Notes: generated from the letters alone by a model not told the origin. Positions 1-8,389 are shown, counted from the stretch's first letter. The stretch is DNA of 64,000 bases from Solimonas thermocellulolyticum (GCF_040327995.1 NZ_JBEPIJ010000012.1:1-64000), one strand, 5' to 3'. Numbers and translations: made by a program.

Positions 1-261
1 CTCGAGCTGACGGTTGTACGCCTCCAGACCCTCGATCTCCCGCAATACCGTCCGGTATTCCTCCGCCAGGCCCCGCCGCTCCTCCCCCAGATCGTCCACG
101 CGCCGCTGACTCTGCGCCTGCGCAACCCGCCATCGATCAGCAGCCTCCACGACCTCCGGCACGGTGGCGGCCAGCACAGGCCCCGTCACCAGGCAGAGCG
201 CCAACGGCGCACTGGACAGCACAATCGCGCTCGTGAGCGAGCGCGCCCGTCGGCCTTTCAT
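1..261 (-). CDS. DUF3450 family periplasmic protein (N-terminal part only)
   Basis: The frame reads from an ATG at 261 to the window edge, so only the first 87 codons are present. They show a signal peptide (basic MKGRRAR, then a hydrophobic stretch ending near VLAA). A predicted helix follows with a register typical of DUF3450, including QSQRRVDDL, EEYRTVLREIEGL and AYNRQLE. A strong GGAGGAGA ribosome site lies about 9 bases upstream. In other proteobacteria DUF3450 genes usually open an ExbB/ExbB/ExbD/TonB/TPR operon that energises TonB-dependent uptake. That operon would lie outside the window and is inferred, not seen. The gene is divergent from the quinone oxidoreductase gene at 444. Confidence 0.72.
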   Translation of the reverse strand, partial: MKGRRARSLTSAIVLSSAPLALCLVTGPVLAATVPEVVEAADRWRVAQAQSQRRVDDLGEERRGLAEEYRTVLREIEGLEAYNRQLE

Positions 262-310
262 CGAGTGACTCTCCTCCGCCCGATTGGGCGCATGATCTTG
301 TTGCCGCCTG

Positions 311-335
311 CGCGTCTTCGGCGCTCGAAGACGCG
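311..335. repeat. perfect 10-bp inverted repeat (stem-loop) in the divergent region
   Basis: CGCGTCTTCG at 311-320 is exactly complementary to CGAAGACGCG at 326-335, with a five-base loop. It lies between the divergent starts at 261 and 444 and would fall in the 5' leader of one of the two transcripts. There is no U-tract, so it is not an obvious intrinsic terminator. An mRNA structure or a protein site are both possible. Confidence 0.5.
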
Positions 336-338
336 GTT

Positions 339-352
339 ACAGTGAACACTGT
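339..352. promoter_or_regulatory. candidate operator, ACAGTG-AA-CACTGT
   Basis: Two perfect 6-bp arms (339-344 and 347-352) flank a central AA, immediately beside the 311-335 stem-loop. The spacing and dyad symmetry resemble a dimeric repressor site. No cognate regulator is encoded next to it, and I could not place a convincing -35/-10 pair around it. Confidence 0.35.
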
Positions 353-443
353 GCCGGACAAGGCGCGGCGACCCCCGCGCCATTTAACGCTCAGCCCGCC
401 CGAGTAGACAAGCGGTACGGCGATTGATCGAACGAGACCCCCC

Positions 444-1430
444 ATGCACATGATGCGCGCCATCGAGATCACACAGCCTGGGCCGGCCGATGTCCTCGCG
501 GTCTGCACACGCCCACAGCCGCAGCCACGCCCCGGCGAGGTCCTGATTCGCGTCGCTGCGGCGGGCGTCAATCGTCCGGACGTGCTGCAGCGGCTCGGCC
601 TGTACCGAGCGCCCGCCGAGGCCTCCGACCTGCCGGGACTGGAAGTCGCCGGCACCATCGTCGCCGGCGACGCGCAGGCCGGCGGGTTCTCCATCGGGGA
701 TCGCGTGTGCGCGCTCACCGCTGGCGGCGGCTACGCCGAGTATGTCTGTGCGCCCGCGACGCACTGCCTGCCGGTGCCGCAGAACTGGAGCGACGTCCAA
801 GCGGCTTCGCTGCCTGAGGCCTGCTTCACCGTCTGGAGCAATGTATTCGAGCGTGGCCGCTTGCGCCCGGGTGAAACCTTGCTGGTACAGGGCGGCAGCA
901 GCGGCATCGGCGTCACCGCGATCCAGATCGCGCGCGCACTCGGCCGTCGCGTGTTCGCCACCGCCGGCAGCGACGAGAAGTGCCGTGCCTGCGAGCAGCT
1001 CGGCGCCGAGCGCGCGATCAACTATCGCACCGCCGACTTCGCGGCGGAGGTGCGCAGGCTCACCGGCGGGCGCGGCGTAGACGTGATTCTCGACATGGTC
1101 GGCGGCGACTACGTGCCGCGCGAGATCACCTGTCTGGCGGACGACGGCCGGCTGGTGTTCATCGGCCTGCTCGGCGGCGCGCAGGCGCAGGTGCCGCTCG
1201 CCCAGCTCCTGCTGCGGCGGCTCACGCTGACCGGCTCGACGCTGCGCCCGCGATCGGTGTCGTACAAAACGGAGTTGGCCCGCGCGCTGCGCCAGCACGT
1301 CTGGCCGCTGATCGAGGCCGGCCGCATCCGTCCGGTGATCCACGCCACCTTTGCGCTCGAGCGGGCGGCCGACGCGCACCGACTGATGGAGAGCAGCGCG
1401 CACATCGGCAAGATCGTGCTGACCGTATGA
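444..1430 (+). CDS. NAD(P)H:quinone oxidoreductase, PIG3/zeta-crystallin type
   Basis: A 328-residue medium-chain dehydrogenase/reductase predicted to transfer electrons from NADPH to quinones in the cytoplasm. The N-terminal GroES-like part contains GVNRPDVLQR and LEVAGTI. The Rossmann part contains GGSSGIGVTAIQIA, the usual NADPH site of the family. The catalytic and structural zinc cysteines of alcohol dehydrogenases are missing, as expected for the quinone reductase/PIG3 branch. Full length for this group. An in-frame ATG two codons downstream (450) is an alternative start. The next gene follows on the same strand after 49 bases. Confidence 0.88.
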   Translation: MHMMRAIEITQPGPADVLAVCTRPQPQPRPGEVLIRVAAAGVNRPDVLQRLGLYRAPAEASDLPGLEVAGTIVAGDAQAGGFSIGDRVCALTAGGGYAEYVCAPATHCLPVPQNWSDVQAASLPEACFTVWSNVFERGRLRPGETLLVQGGSSGIGVTAIQIARALGRRVFATAGSDEKCRACEQLGAERAINYRTADFAAEVRRLTGGRGVDVILDMVGGDYVPREITCLADDGRLVFIGLLGGAQAQVPLAQLLLRRLTLTGSTLRPRSVSYKTELARALRQHVWPLIEAGRIRPVIHATFALERAADAHRLMESSAHIGKIVLTV

Positions 1431-1479
1431 GACAGTTGCCGGATAATCCGCGCCAGCCCAATCGCTGGCCGTTGAACCG

Positions 1480-2139
1480 ATGAGCGCCGTCTCCGCATTG
1501 ATGCACGCGATCCACAATCGCGATCTCGCCGCTGCCAAGGCCGCGCTCGAGCGCGACGCCAGTCAGGCCACCGCAGCATTGCCCGGCGGCCTTTCGCCAC
1601 TGATGTTCGCGCTCTACAACGGCGCCGCTGACATCGCGGCGCTGCTCAAGCCCTTGCGCGCGCTCGACCTGTTCGAGGCCGCGGCCGCCAACGAGCCACG
1701 TCGCGTCGCCGAACTGGTGTCCGCCAATGCGCAGCAACTGGATGCGTACAGCGTAGACGGCTGGACGCCGCTACACCTGGCGAGCTTCATGGGGGCGCGC
1801 GACGCTGCGCTGGTTTTGATCGGCCTGGGCGCACCGCTTGATGCGGTATCGCAAAATCCGATGGAGAACACGCCTCTGCATGCCTGCATCGCCGGTGCCG
1901 CCGGCGAGAGCTTGGCGCCGCTACTGATCGCGCTCGGCGCCGACGTGCATCACGTGGGCGGCAGCGGCGTCAATGCGCTGCATCTTGCCGCATCACGCGG
2001 CTTCGAACCCTTGAGTCGCCTATTGCTCGCGCGCGGGATCGATCGCACGGCACGCACCGAGGACGGCAAGACCGCGGCGGACATCGCGCGCGAGCGCGGT
2101 CACCTCGGTGTCGCCGCAATGCTCGAACTCGCCGACTGA
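1480..2139 (+). CDS. ankyrin-repeat protein
   Basis: 219 residues with at least four ankyrin repeats. The best are DGWTPLHLASFMGARD, NTPLHACIAGAAGES, VNALHLAASRGFEPLSRLL and DGKTAADIARERGHLG. There is no signal peptide or membrane segment, so it is probably a cytoplasmic protein-binding scaffold. It lies 49 bases after the quinone oxidoreductase and may share its transcript. It ends one base before the stop of the convergent tadA. The partner cannot be told from the sequence. Confidence 0.85.
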   Translation: MSAVSALMHAIHNRDLAAAKAALERDASQATAALPGGLSPLMFALYNGAADIAALLKPLRALDLFEAAAANEPRRVAELVSANAQQLDAYSVDGWTPLHLASFMGARDAALVLIGLGAPLDAVSQNPMENTPLHACIAGAAGESLAPLLIALGADVHHVGGSGVNALHLAASRGFEPLSRLLLARGIDRTARTEDGKTAADIARERGHLGVAAMLELAD

Positions 2140-2140
2140 T

Positions 2141-2632
2141 TCAGCCGCGCCGGGCGCGGAAGAAGGCGCGCAGCCGCTCGCCGCATTCCGTGCCGAGCAC
2201 GCCACCCTGCCACCGGACCCGGTGATTGAGCCGCGGGGCGGCGATGACGTCGTAGACCGAATGCACGGCCCCGGCTTTCGGATCGTCCGCCCCATAGACG
2301 AGCCGCGCGATCCGGGCATGCACGATCGCGCCGGCACACATCACGCACGGCTCCAGGGTCACGTACAAGGTCGCGCCCGTCAGCCGGTAGTTGCCGACGC
2401 GCTCACCCGCGGCGCGCAGCGCGACGATCTCGGCATGGGCGCTCGGATCATGCGTACCGATCGGCCGGTTCCAGCCCTCGCCAAGCACCCGTTCGTCACG
2501 CACCAGCACTGCGCCGACCGGTACCTCGCCGGCGGCCTGCGCGCGATGCGCGAGCAACAGCGCATGCCGCATCCAGACCTCGTCGCGGGCGCGCTCGTCG
2601 CGCGCGTCCGGCAGGCCGGCTGCCATCGGCAT
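2141..2632 (-). CDS. tadA: tRNA-specific adenosine deaminase TadA
   Basis: Converts the wobble adenosine-34 of tRNA-Arg(ACG) to inosine. The protein carries the zinc-deaminase signature HAE (in PSAHAEIVAL) and PCVMC (in TLEPCVMCAG), with the conserved NRPIGTHDPSAH loop. I chose the ATG at 2632 because it overlaps the stop of the upstream gene as TGATG, giving a 163-residue protein of normal TadA length; a second ATG lies two codons later. The open frame continues further upstream, but that stretch is antisense-frame sequence of the GDT1 gene. Last gene of the guaB-guaA-GDT1-tadA run. Confidence 0.93.
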   Translation of the reverse strand: MPMAAGLPDARDERARDEVWMRHALLLAHRAQAAGEVPVGAVLVRDERVLGEGWNRPIGTHDPSAHAEIVALRAAGERVGNYRLTGATLYVTLEPCVMCAGAIVHARIARLVYGADDPKAGAVHSVYDVIAAPRLNHRVRWQGGVLGTECGERLRAFFRARRG

Positions 2633-2913
2633 CAGGTGGTGAAGGCCGAGCGCAGCGTCCAAGCCCCGATCAGCACGAAGCCGGCGCCGGCGAGCAGCTT
2701 GAGGGAACGCGGACTCACGTGCTGCGCGAGCCAGCCACCCGCGACCACACCGATCGCGGCGGCGAGCACCAGCGCCGACGCCGCGCCGGCGAACACCGTC
2801 CACTTCGATGCCGGCTTGTCCGCCGAGAACAGCAAGGTGGCGAGCTGGGTCTTGTCGCCGAGCTCGGCGACGAACACGGTGAAAAAAACGGTGGCAAAGA
2901 TCTTGGCATCCAT
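2632..2913 (-). CDS. half-size GDT1/TMEM165 (UPF0016) cation transporter
   Basis: A 93-residue membrane protein with one copy of the UPF0016 repeat, including the hallmark ELGDKTQLATLLF (consensus E-x-G-D-K-T/S). It has about three hydrophobic helices. Family members export Mn2+ or exchange Ca2+/Mn2+ for protons. Most have two repeats, so this one would have to dimerise. Its stop overlaps the tadA start (TGATG) and it begins about 20 bases after guaA. An ATG nine bases upstream (2922) is an alternative start; neither has a good ribosome site. The metal transported is inferred from the family. Confidence 0.82.
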   Translation of the reverse strand: MDAKIFATVFFTVFVAELGDKTQLATLLFSADKPASKWTVFAGAASALVLAAAIGVVAGGWLAQHVSPRSLKLLAGAGFVLIGAWTLRSAFTT

Positions 2914-2932
2914 GAGGCCCATGCGTCCGTGG

Positions 2933-4504
2933 CTATTCCCATTCGATCGTGGCCGGCGGCTTGCCGGAGATGTCGTAGACCACGCGCGACACCCCGGGCA
3001 CCTCGTTGACGATGCGCCGCGAACAGACATCGAGCAGCTCGAAGGGGAGCTGCGCCCACTGTGCAGTCATGAAGTCGACGGTCTGCACCGCGCGTAGCGC
3101 GATCACCGGCTCGAAGCGGCGGCCGTCGCCGGTCACGCCGACCGAGCGCACCGGCAGGAACACCGCGAAGGCCTGCGAGGTCCGCTCGTACCAGCCGGCG
3201 CGACGCAACTCCTCGATGAAGATGTGATCGGCGAGGCGCAGCGTCTCGGCCGCCTGCGGGCTGACCTCGCCGAGGATGCGCACGCCCAGACCCGGCCCCG
3301 GGAACGGGTGACGGTAGACCATCTCGCGCGGCAGGCCGAGCTCGAGGCCGATCTTGCGCACCTCGTCCTTGAACAGCTCGCGTAGCGGCTCGACGAGCTT
3401 GAGCTTCATGCGCTCGGGCAGTCCGCCGACGTTGTGATGGCTCTTGATGACCTGCGCCTTCTGGGTCTTGCTGCCGGCGGACTCGATCACGTCGGGGTAG
3501 ATCGTGCCCTGGGCGAGGAACTCGATACCGTCGAGCTTGGCCGCTTCTTCGTCGAAGACTTCGACGAACAGCCGGCCGATGATCTTGCGCTTGGCTTCGG
3601 GATCGGACACGCCCTTGAGCGCATCGAAGAAGCGGGCCTGGGCATCGACGCGGATGACCTTCACGCCCAGGTGCTCGGCGAAGATCTTCATCACCTGGTC
3701 GCCTTCGCGATGACGCAGCAGACCGTGATCGACGAATACGCAGATGAGCCGGTCGCCGATCGCCTTGTGCAGCAGCGCGGCGACCACCGAGGAATCGACG
3801 CCGCCAGAAAGTCCGAGCAGGACCTTGGCACTGCCGACCCGCTCACGCACCGTCTCGATCGCGTCGCTGATGATGTTGCCCGGCGTCCATGCGCTGCCGC
3901 AACCGCAGATCTCGTGCACGAAGCGCGCATAGATGCGCGCGCCCTGCGTCGTGTGCGTGACCTCGGGGTGGAACTGCAAGGCGTAATAGCCGCGCGTTTC
4001 GTCGGCCATGCCGGCGATCGGCACGTCCTTGGTCGAGGCGATCGGTTTGAAGCCGGGCGGCAGCGCCGTGACCTGGTCGCCGTGCGACATCCACACGTCG
4101 AGCAGCCCATGCCCCTCGTCGTTGACGCGATCCTCGATGTCGCGCAACAGCCGCGAGTGTCCGCGCGCACGCACTTCGGCATAGCCGAACTCCTTGACTG
4201 CACCGGGCGCGACCGCACCGCCGAGCTGCACCGCCATGGTCTGCATCCCGTAGCAGATGCCCAGCACCGGCACGCCCAGCGCCCATACCGCTTGCGGCGC
4301 ACGCGGCGAGCCGGCGTCGAGCACCGAAGCCGGGCCACCGGACAGGATCACGCCCCTGGGCGCGAATGCGCGGATCGCGTCCTCGCCTAGGTCCCATGGG
4401 TGCAGCTCGCAGTAGACGCCGAGCTCGCGCACGCGGCGTGCGATCAGCTGCGTGTACTGGCTGCCGAAGTCGAGGATCAGGATCTTGTCGGAGTGGATGT
4501 TCAA
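2933..4504 (-). CDS. guaA: GMP synthase (glutamine-hydrolysing)
   Basis: Amidates XMP to GMP, the last step to GMP. 523 residues, full length. The class I glutamine amidotransferase half contains the nucleophile loop GICYGMQTM and the His/Glu pair in LQFHPEVTHT. The ATP-pyrophosphatase half contains the P-loop LGLSGGVDSSV. The dimerisation end includes HPFPGPGLGVRILGE and stops in IEWE. The start codon is TTG (4504-4502), giving MNIHSDKILILDFGSQ. No ATG suits this conserved N-terminus. It follows guaB after 51 bases that hold a terminator-like hairpin. Confidence 0.97.
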   Translation of the reverse strand: MNIHSDKILILDFGSQYTQLIARRVRELGVYCELHPWDLGEDAIRAFAPRGVILSGGPASVLDAGSPRAPQAVWALGVPVLGICYGMQTMAVQLGGAVAPGAVKEFGYAEVRARGHSRLLRDIEDRVNDEGHGLLDVWMSHGDQVTALPPGFKPIASTKDVPIAGMADETRGYYALQFHPEVTHTTQGARIYARFVHEICGCGSAWTPGNIISDAIETVRERVGSAKVLLGLSGGVDSSVVAALLHKAIGDRLICVFVDHGLLRHREGDQVMKIFAEHLGVKVIRVDAQARFFDALKGVSDPEAKRKIIGRLFVEVFDEEAAKLDGIEFLAQGTIYPDVIESAGSKTQKAQVIKSHHNVGGLPERMKLKLVEPLRELFKDEVRKIGLELGLPREMVYRHPFPGPGLGVRILGEVSPQAAETLRLADHIFIEELRRAGWYERTSQAFAVFLPVRSVGVTGDGRRFEPVIALRAVQTVDFMTAQWAQLPFELLDVCSRRIVNEVPGVSRVVYDISGKPPATIEWE

Positions 4505-4520
4505 CGGGGTGCTCTCAACG

Positions 4521-4545
4521 AAAATGCCCCGGCGAACCGGGACAT
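4521..4545 (-). terminator. intrinsic terminator/attenuator between guaB and guaA
   Basis: Read on the minus strand, a 9-bp stem (ATGTCCCGG paired with CCGGGGCAT, one G-U pair) closes a UUCG tetraloop and runs straight into a short U-tract. It lies just after the guaB stop and just before the TTG start of guaA, so it may lower guaA expression relative to guaB rather than end the operon. Confidence 0.7.
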
Positions 4546-4555
4546 GCGCGGTGGA

Positions 4556-6019
4556 TCACTCCACGCGGTAGTTGGGCGCTTCCTTGGTGATGGTGACATC
4601 GTGGACGTGCGATTCCTTGATGCCCGCCGAGGTGATCTTGACGAAGCGGGTCTTGGTGCGCAGCTCCTCGATGGAGCTACAGCCGGTATAGCCCATGCAG
4701 GCACGCAGACCGCCGACCATCTGGTGCACGATGGCCGCCATCGGCCCCTTGTAGGGCACGCGGCCCTCGATGCCCTCCGGCACCAGCTTTTCGACCTCCG
4801 AGGTCGTGTCCTGGAAGTACCGGTCTTTGGAGCCCTGCGTCATCGCGCCGAGTGAACCCATGCCGCGATAAGACTTGTACGAGCGGCCTTGATACAGCTC
4901 CACCTCGCCCGGCGCCTCCTCGGTACCGGCGAGCATCGAGCCCACCATCACCGCATAGGCGCCGGCCGCCAGCGCCTTGGCCAGATCGCCGGAGTAACGC
5001 ACGCCGCCGTCGGCGATCAGCGGCACGTCCTTGCTCCTGAGCGCTTCGGCCACCTGCATCACCGCGCTGATCTGCGGCACGCCGACACCGGCGACGACGC
5101 GCGTCGTACAGATCGAGCCCGGTCCGATACCGACCTTGACCGCATCCGCACCGGCGTCCACCAGGGCCAGCGCCGCATCGCCAGTGGCGATGTTGCCACC
5201 GATGACTTGCACGCGATCGCCATAGGTCTTTTTGATGCGGGAGACACGGTCGAGCACGCCCTTGGAATGCCCGTGTGCGGTATCGACGACGATGACGTCG
5301 ACGCCGGCCTCGACCAGGCGCGCGACGCGCTCGTCGGTGTCGCCACCGGTACCGACCGCGGCGCCGACGCGCAGACGGCCGTGCTCGTCCTTCGAGGCCA
5401 TCGGGTAATCGGTCGACTTCTGGATGTCCTTGACCGTGATCATGCCGCGCAGCTGGAAGGCGTCGTTGACCACCAGCACTTTCTCGATGCGGTGCTCGTG
5501 CAGCTTGGCGATGACTTCCTCTTTGGAGGCGCCTTCCCGCACCGTGACGAGCCGCTCTCTGGGAGTCATCACCTTGGACACCGGCTCGCCGTAGCGCGTC
5601 TCGAAGCGCAAGTCGCGGCTGGTGACGATGCCGACGAGATTTCTGCCGTCGACGACCGGCACACCGGAGATGCGGTTGGCACGCGTGAGCTTGAGTACCT
5701 CGCCGATGGTCATCGTCGGCGGCACGACGATCGGGTCGGTGATGACGCCGGACTCGTACTTCTTGACCGCGCGCACCTCGGCAGCCTGGCGTTCGACGTC
5801 CATGTTCTTGTGGATGATGCCGATGCCGCCTTCCTGCGCCAGCGCGATCGCGAGCCGCGATTCGGTCACGGTGTCCATCGCCGCGGACAGCAGGGGGATG
5901 TTGAGCACGATGCGCCGCGTAAGCGGCGTGCGCAGATCGACCTGTCGCGGCAACACCTCCGAGTACGCGGGCAACAGCAGCACGTCGTCGAAAGTGAGTG
6001 CTTCGGTCAGGATGCGCAT
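4556..6019 (-). CDS. guaB: inosine-5'-monophosphate dehydrogenase
   Basis: Oxidises IMP to XMP with NAD+, the committed step of GTP synthesis. 487 residues from the ATG at 6019, chosen because MRILTEALTFDDVLLLPAYS is the standard N-terminus; the frame is open further upstream without homology. Two CBS domains sit at about residues 95-200. The catalytic loop GPGSICTTRVVAGVG carries the active-site Cys. The flap motif GMGSLGAM and YKGPMAAIVHQMVGGLRA are also present. First gene of the run, divergent from xseA. Confidence 0.97.
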   Translation of the reverse strand: MRILTEALTFDDVLLLPAYSEVLPRQVDLRTPLTRRIVLNIPLLSAAMDTVTESRLAIALAQEGGIGIIHKNMDVERQAAEVRAVKKYESGVITDPIVVPPTMTIGEVLKLTRANRISGVPVVDGRNLVGIVTSRDLRFETRYGEPVSKVMTPRERLVTVREGASKEEVIAKLHEHRIEKVLVVNDAFQLRGMITVKDIQKSTDYPMASKDEHGRLRVGAAVGTGGDTDERVARLVEAGVDVIVVDTAHGHSKGVLDRVSRIKKTYGDRVQVIGGNIATGDAALALVDAGADAVKVGIGPGSICTTRVVAGVGVPQISAVMQVAEALRSKDVPLIADGGVRYSGDLAKALAAGAYAVMVGSMLAGTEEAPGEVELYQGRSYKSYRGMGSLGAMTQGSKDRYFQDTTSEVEKLVPEGIEGRVPYKGPMAAIVHQMVGGLRACMGYTGCSSIEELRTKTRFVKITSAGIKESHVHDVTITKEAPNYRVE

Positions 6020-6049
6020 GGCAGGTGCGAGCCTTGGATGAAGCGCGTC

Positions 6050-6055
6050 ATTATA
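6050..6055 (-). promoter_or_regulatory. guaB -10 element (TATAAT)
   Basis: A perfect TATAAT on the minus strand, 30 bases before the guaB ATG, followed by the GC-rich discriminator GACGCGC. I found no good -35 at 16-18 bp. GC-rich discriminators are known at stringently controlled nucleotide-synthesis and guaB promoters; that regulation is inferred here. Confidence 0.5.
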
Positions 6056-6099
6056 GCCGACGACCGCTCCCGAAGCGGCCAACTGCTAAAGTCATCCAC

Positions 6100-7464
6100 A
6101 TGAGCGCCGCCTCTCCCACCCGCCCCGCCAGCCGCACCGTTTACGAGGTGGGCGAGCTGATCGACCTCTTGCGCGCGCTGATCGGGGATGCGCTACCGCG
6201 CGTCTGGGTCCAGGGCGAGATCTCCAACTTCTCGCGGCCGGCCTCGGGCCACTGGTATTTCACCCTCAAGGATGCGCGCGGGCAGTTGCGCTGCGCGATG
6301 TTCCGCAACGCCAATCTCCACGTTCGCCCGCCGCCAAAGGACGGCGACCTGGTGCTCGTGCGCGCGCAGCCGGGCATCTACGTCGCGCGCGGCGAGCTAC
6401 AACTGGTGTGCGAACACCTGGAGCCGGCCGGCGAAGGCGCGCTGCTGCGCGCCTTCGAGGCATTGAAAAAGCGCCTCGCCGCCGAAGGCCTGTTCGACGA
6501 GGCCAACAAGCGGCCGCTGCCACGCCTGCCGCGCGCGATCGGACTGGTCACCTCGGCGACCGGCGCGGCCGTACAGGACGTGCTGAGCACGCTCGCCCGG
6601 CGTTATCCGCTGGCGCCGGTCTGGCTATACCCGGTGCCGGTGCAAGGCAGCGAGGCGCCGGCGGCCATCGTGCGCGCGCTCACCGAGCTGCCCGAGCGTG
6701 CGCCCATCGACGTGCTGCTGCTGGTGCGCGGCGGCGGCTCGCTCGAAGACCTGTGGGCGTTCAACGACGAAGCCGTCGCCCGCGCGATCCGCGCCTGCGC
6801 CGTACCGGTGATCTGCGGCGTCGGCCATGAGGTGGACGTCACCATCGCCGACTTTGCCGCCGACCTGCGCGCACCGACGCCCACGGCCGCGGCCGAACGC
6901 GCGGCGCCGGACCTCGGCGACTGGCGCGACGACCTCGACGGCCTACAGCGGCGTGCGCGCCACGCGATCGAACGACATCTGCGCACGGCCGGCGATCGGC
7001 TGCGCGGCGTCGATGCGCGCCTGCACGTCCAGCATCCGCAGCGGCGTCTGCACGATGCCGCGCAACGACTCGACGAGCTGGCGCTGCGCCTGGGCCAGGC
7101 GTCCGCGGCGCGCATCGGCGATCGTCGAGCGCGTGTCCAGCAACTGCGCACGCGCCTCGCCCTGCATGCGCCAGCGCAGCGCGTACTCCTTCACCAACGC
7201 CGGCTCGATGAACTGCGCACACGCCTGACCGGCGCGCAGCAGCGCCTGCACACGCAGCTCGATGCACGCTGGCAGCGCAGCCACGCGCGGCTCGAAGGCC
7301 TGGATCCGCGTGCGGTGCTGCGGCGCGGCTATGCGATCGCTCTCGACGCCGAAGGCCGCGCGCTCACCGATGCCGCGCAGACCGCCGCTGGCGCGGCGCT
7401 GCGCATCGTCCTGGCGCGCGGCGAGCTCGACACCCGCGTCGAACGCCTGCACGGCGACGACTGA
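6100..7464 (+). CDS. xseA: exodeoxyribonuclease VII large subunit
   Basis: Catalytic subunit of the single-strand exonuclease ExoVII. 454 residues from the ATG at 6100. N-terminal OB domain: VGELIDLLRALIGDALPRVW, GEISNFSRPASGHWYFTLKD. Central catalytic domain: GLVTSATGAAVQDVL, LLLVRGGGSLEDLWAFNDE, GVGHEVDVTIADFAADLRAP. A long coiled-coil tail ends in VLRRGYAIALDAEGR. Domain order and length are normal. It is divergent from guaB, with only 80 bases between the two starts. No xseB is seen in the window. Confidence 0.95.
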   Translation: MSAASPTRPASRTVYEVGELIDLLRALIGDALPRVWVQGEISNFSRPASGHWYFTLKDARGQLRCAMFRNANLHVRPPPKDGDLVLVRAQPGIYVARGELQLVCEHLEPAGEGALLRAFEALKKRLAAEGLFDEANKRPLPRLPRAIGLVTSATGAAVQDVLSTLARRYPLAPVWLYPVPVQGSEAPAAIVRALTELPERAPIDVLLLVRGGGSLEDLWAFNDEAVARAIRACAVPVICGVGHEVDVTIADFAADLRAPTPTAAAERAAPDLGDWRDDLDGLQRRARHAIERHLRTAGDRLRGVDARLHVQHPQRRLHDAAQRLDELALRLGQASAARIGDRRARVQQLRTRLALHAPAQRVLLHQRRLDELRTRLTGAQQRLHTQLDARWQRSHARLEGLDPRAVLRRGYAIALDAEGRALTDAAQTAAGAALRIVLARGELDTRVERLHGDD

Positions 7465-7467
7465 CCC

Positions 7468-7488
7468 GTCTCACGTCTCACGTCTCAC
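7468..7488 (+). repeat. three tandem copies of the heptamer GTCTCAC
   Basis: Three exact copies fill most of the 31-base gap between xseA and prmA and end seven bases before the prmA ATG. There is no recognisable Shine-Dalgarno sequence there, so copy number would set the translation leader of prmA. Compare the heptamer array before pssA at 52308. Confidence 0.85.
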
Positions 7489-7495
7489 GAAAATC

Positions 7496-8389
7496 ATGGC
7501 CTGGCTCCAAATTCGCGTCCGCTCGCGGCATCCCGAGTTCGCCGAGGAGGTGCTGCTGGCCCACGGCGCCGGCGCCGTCAGCTTCGTCGATGCCGTCGAC
7601 GACCCGGTGCTCGAACCGGCGCCCGGCGAAACGCCGCTCTGGGCGAACACGGTCACGCTCGGCCTGTTCGCCGAACATGCCGATCCCGCAGCGATCGGCG
7701 CCAGCCTGCGCGAACTGCTGCCGGACGGCGCCGAGATCCTCGTCGATCATGAACTGGTCGAAGATCGCGACTGGGTGCGCGTCTGGCTCAAGGACTGTCC
7801 GCCGCTGCGCTTCGGCGAGCGCCTGTGGGTGGTGCCGCAGGAGAAGCTGCACGAGGTCACGCAGGCCGATGCGGTGGTGCTCAAGCTCGATCCGGGCCTA
7901 GCCTTCGGTACCGGCACTCACCCGACGACCGCGCTGTGTCTCGAATGGCTGGCTGCGCAAGATCTGCGCGGCAAGACCGTGCTCGACTATGGCTGTGGTT
8001 CCGGCGTACTGGCGATCGCCTCGCTCTTGCTCGGCGCACGGCGCGCGATCGGCGTCGACATCGACCCGCAGGCGATCCGGGCCACGCGCGACAACGCCGC
8101 CGTCAACGGCGTCGATGCGCGCATCGAGGCCGTGTCGCCGGATGACTTCGCGCCAGCGGCCTGCGACATCGTCGTCGCCAACATCCTCGCCAATCCGCTG
8201 GTCGAGCTCGCGCCGCTGCTCGCGCGCTGCACGCGCCATCATGGGCGCATCGCGCTCGCCGGTCTGCTCGACCGCCAGGCCGACGAGGTCCGCGCCGCTT
8301 ACGCGCCCTGGTTTTGCTTCGACGCCGACGTCTCACGCGAGGGCTGGACGCGCATCACCGGATGTCGCAACGAGGCGCCCCGTCAGTAA
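7496..8389 (+). CDS. prmA: ribosomal protein L11 methyltransferase
   Basis: SAM-dependent trimethylation of ribosomal protein L11. 297 residues, starting MAWLQIRVRSR. The N-terminal substrate-recruiting domain is followed by the methyltransferase core with FGTGTHPTTALCLEWL, motif I VLDYGCGSGVLAIASLLLGA and the post-I acidic GVDIDPQAI. NPPY-like motif IVVANILANPLVELAP. The start at 7496 fits the family; the open frame upstream runs through the end of xseA in another frame. Followed by fis, the arrangement known in gammaproteobacteria, but without dusB. Confidence 0.95.
   Translation: MAWLQIRVRSRHPEFAEEVLLAHGAGAVSFVDAVDDPVLEPAPGETPLWANTVTLGLFAEHADPAAIGASLRELLPDGAEILVDHELVEDRDWVRVWLKDCPPLRFGERLWVVPQEKLHEVTQADAVVLKLDPGLAFGTGTHPTTALCLEWLAAQDLRGKTVLDYGCGSGVLAIASLLLGARRAIGVDIDPQAIRATRDNAAVNGVDARIEAVSPDDFAPAACDIVVANILANPLVELAPLLARCTRHHGRIALAGLLDRQADEVRAAYAPWFCFDADVSREGWTRITGCRNEAPRQ

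Noticed and set aside
384..1538. Long open frame antisense to the quinone oxidoreductase
   Set aside because: Frames of 384 residues are expected in high-GC DNA opposite a real gene; it lacks family motifs and the plus-strand protein is clear.
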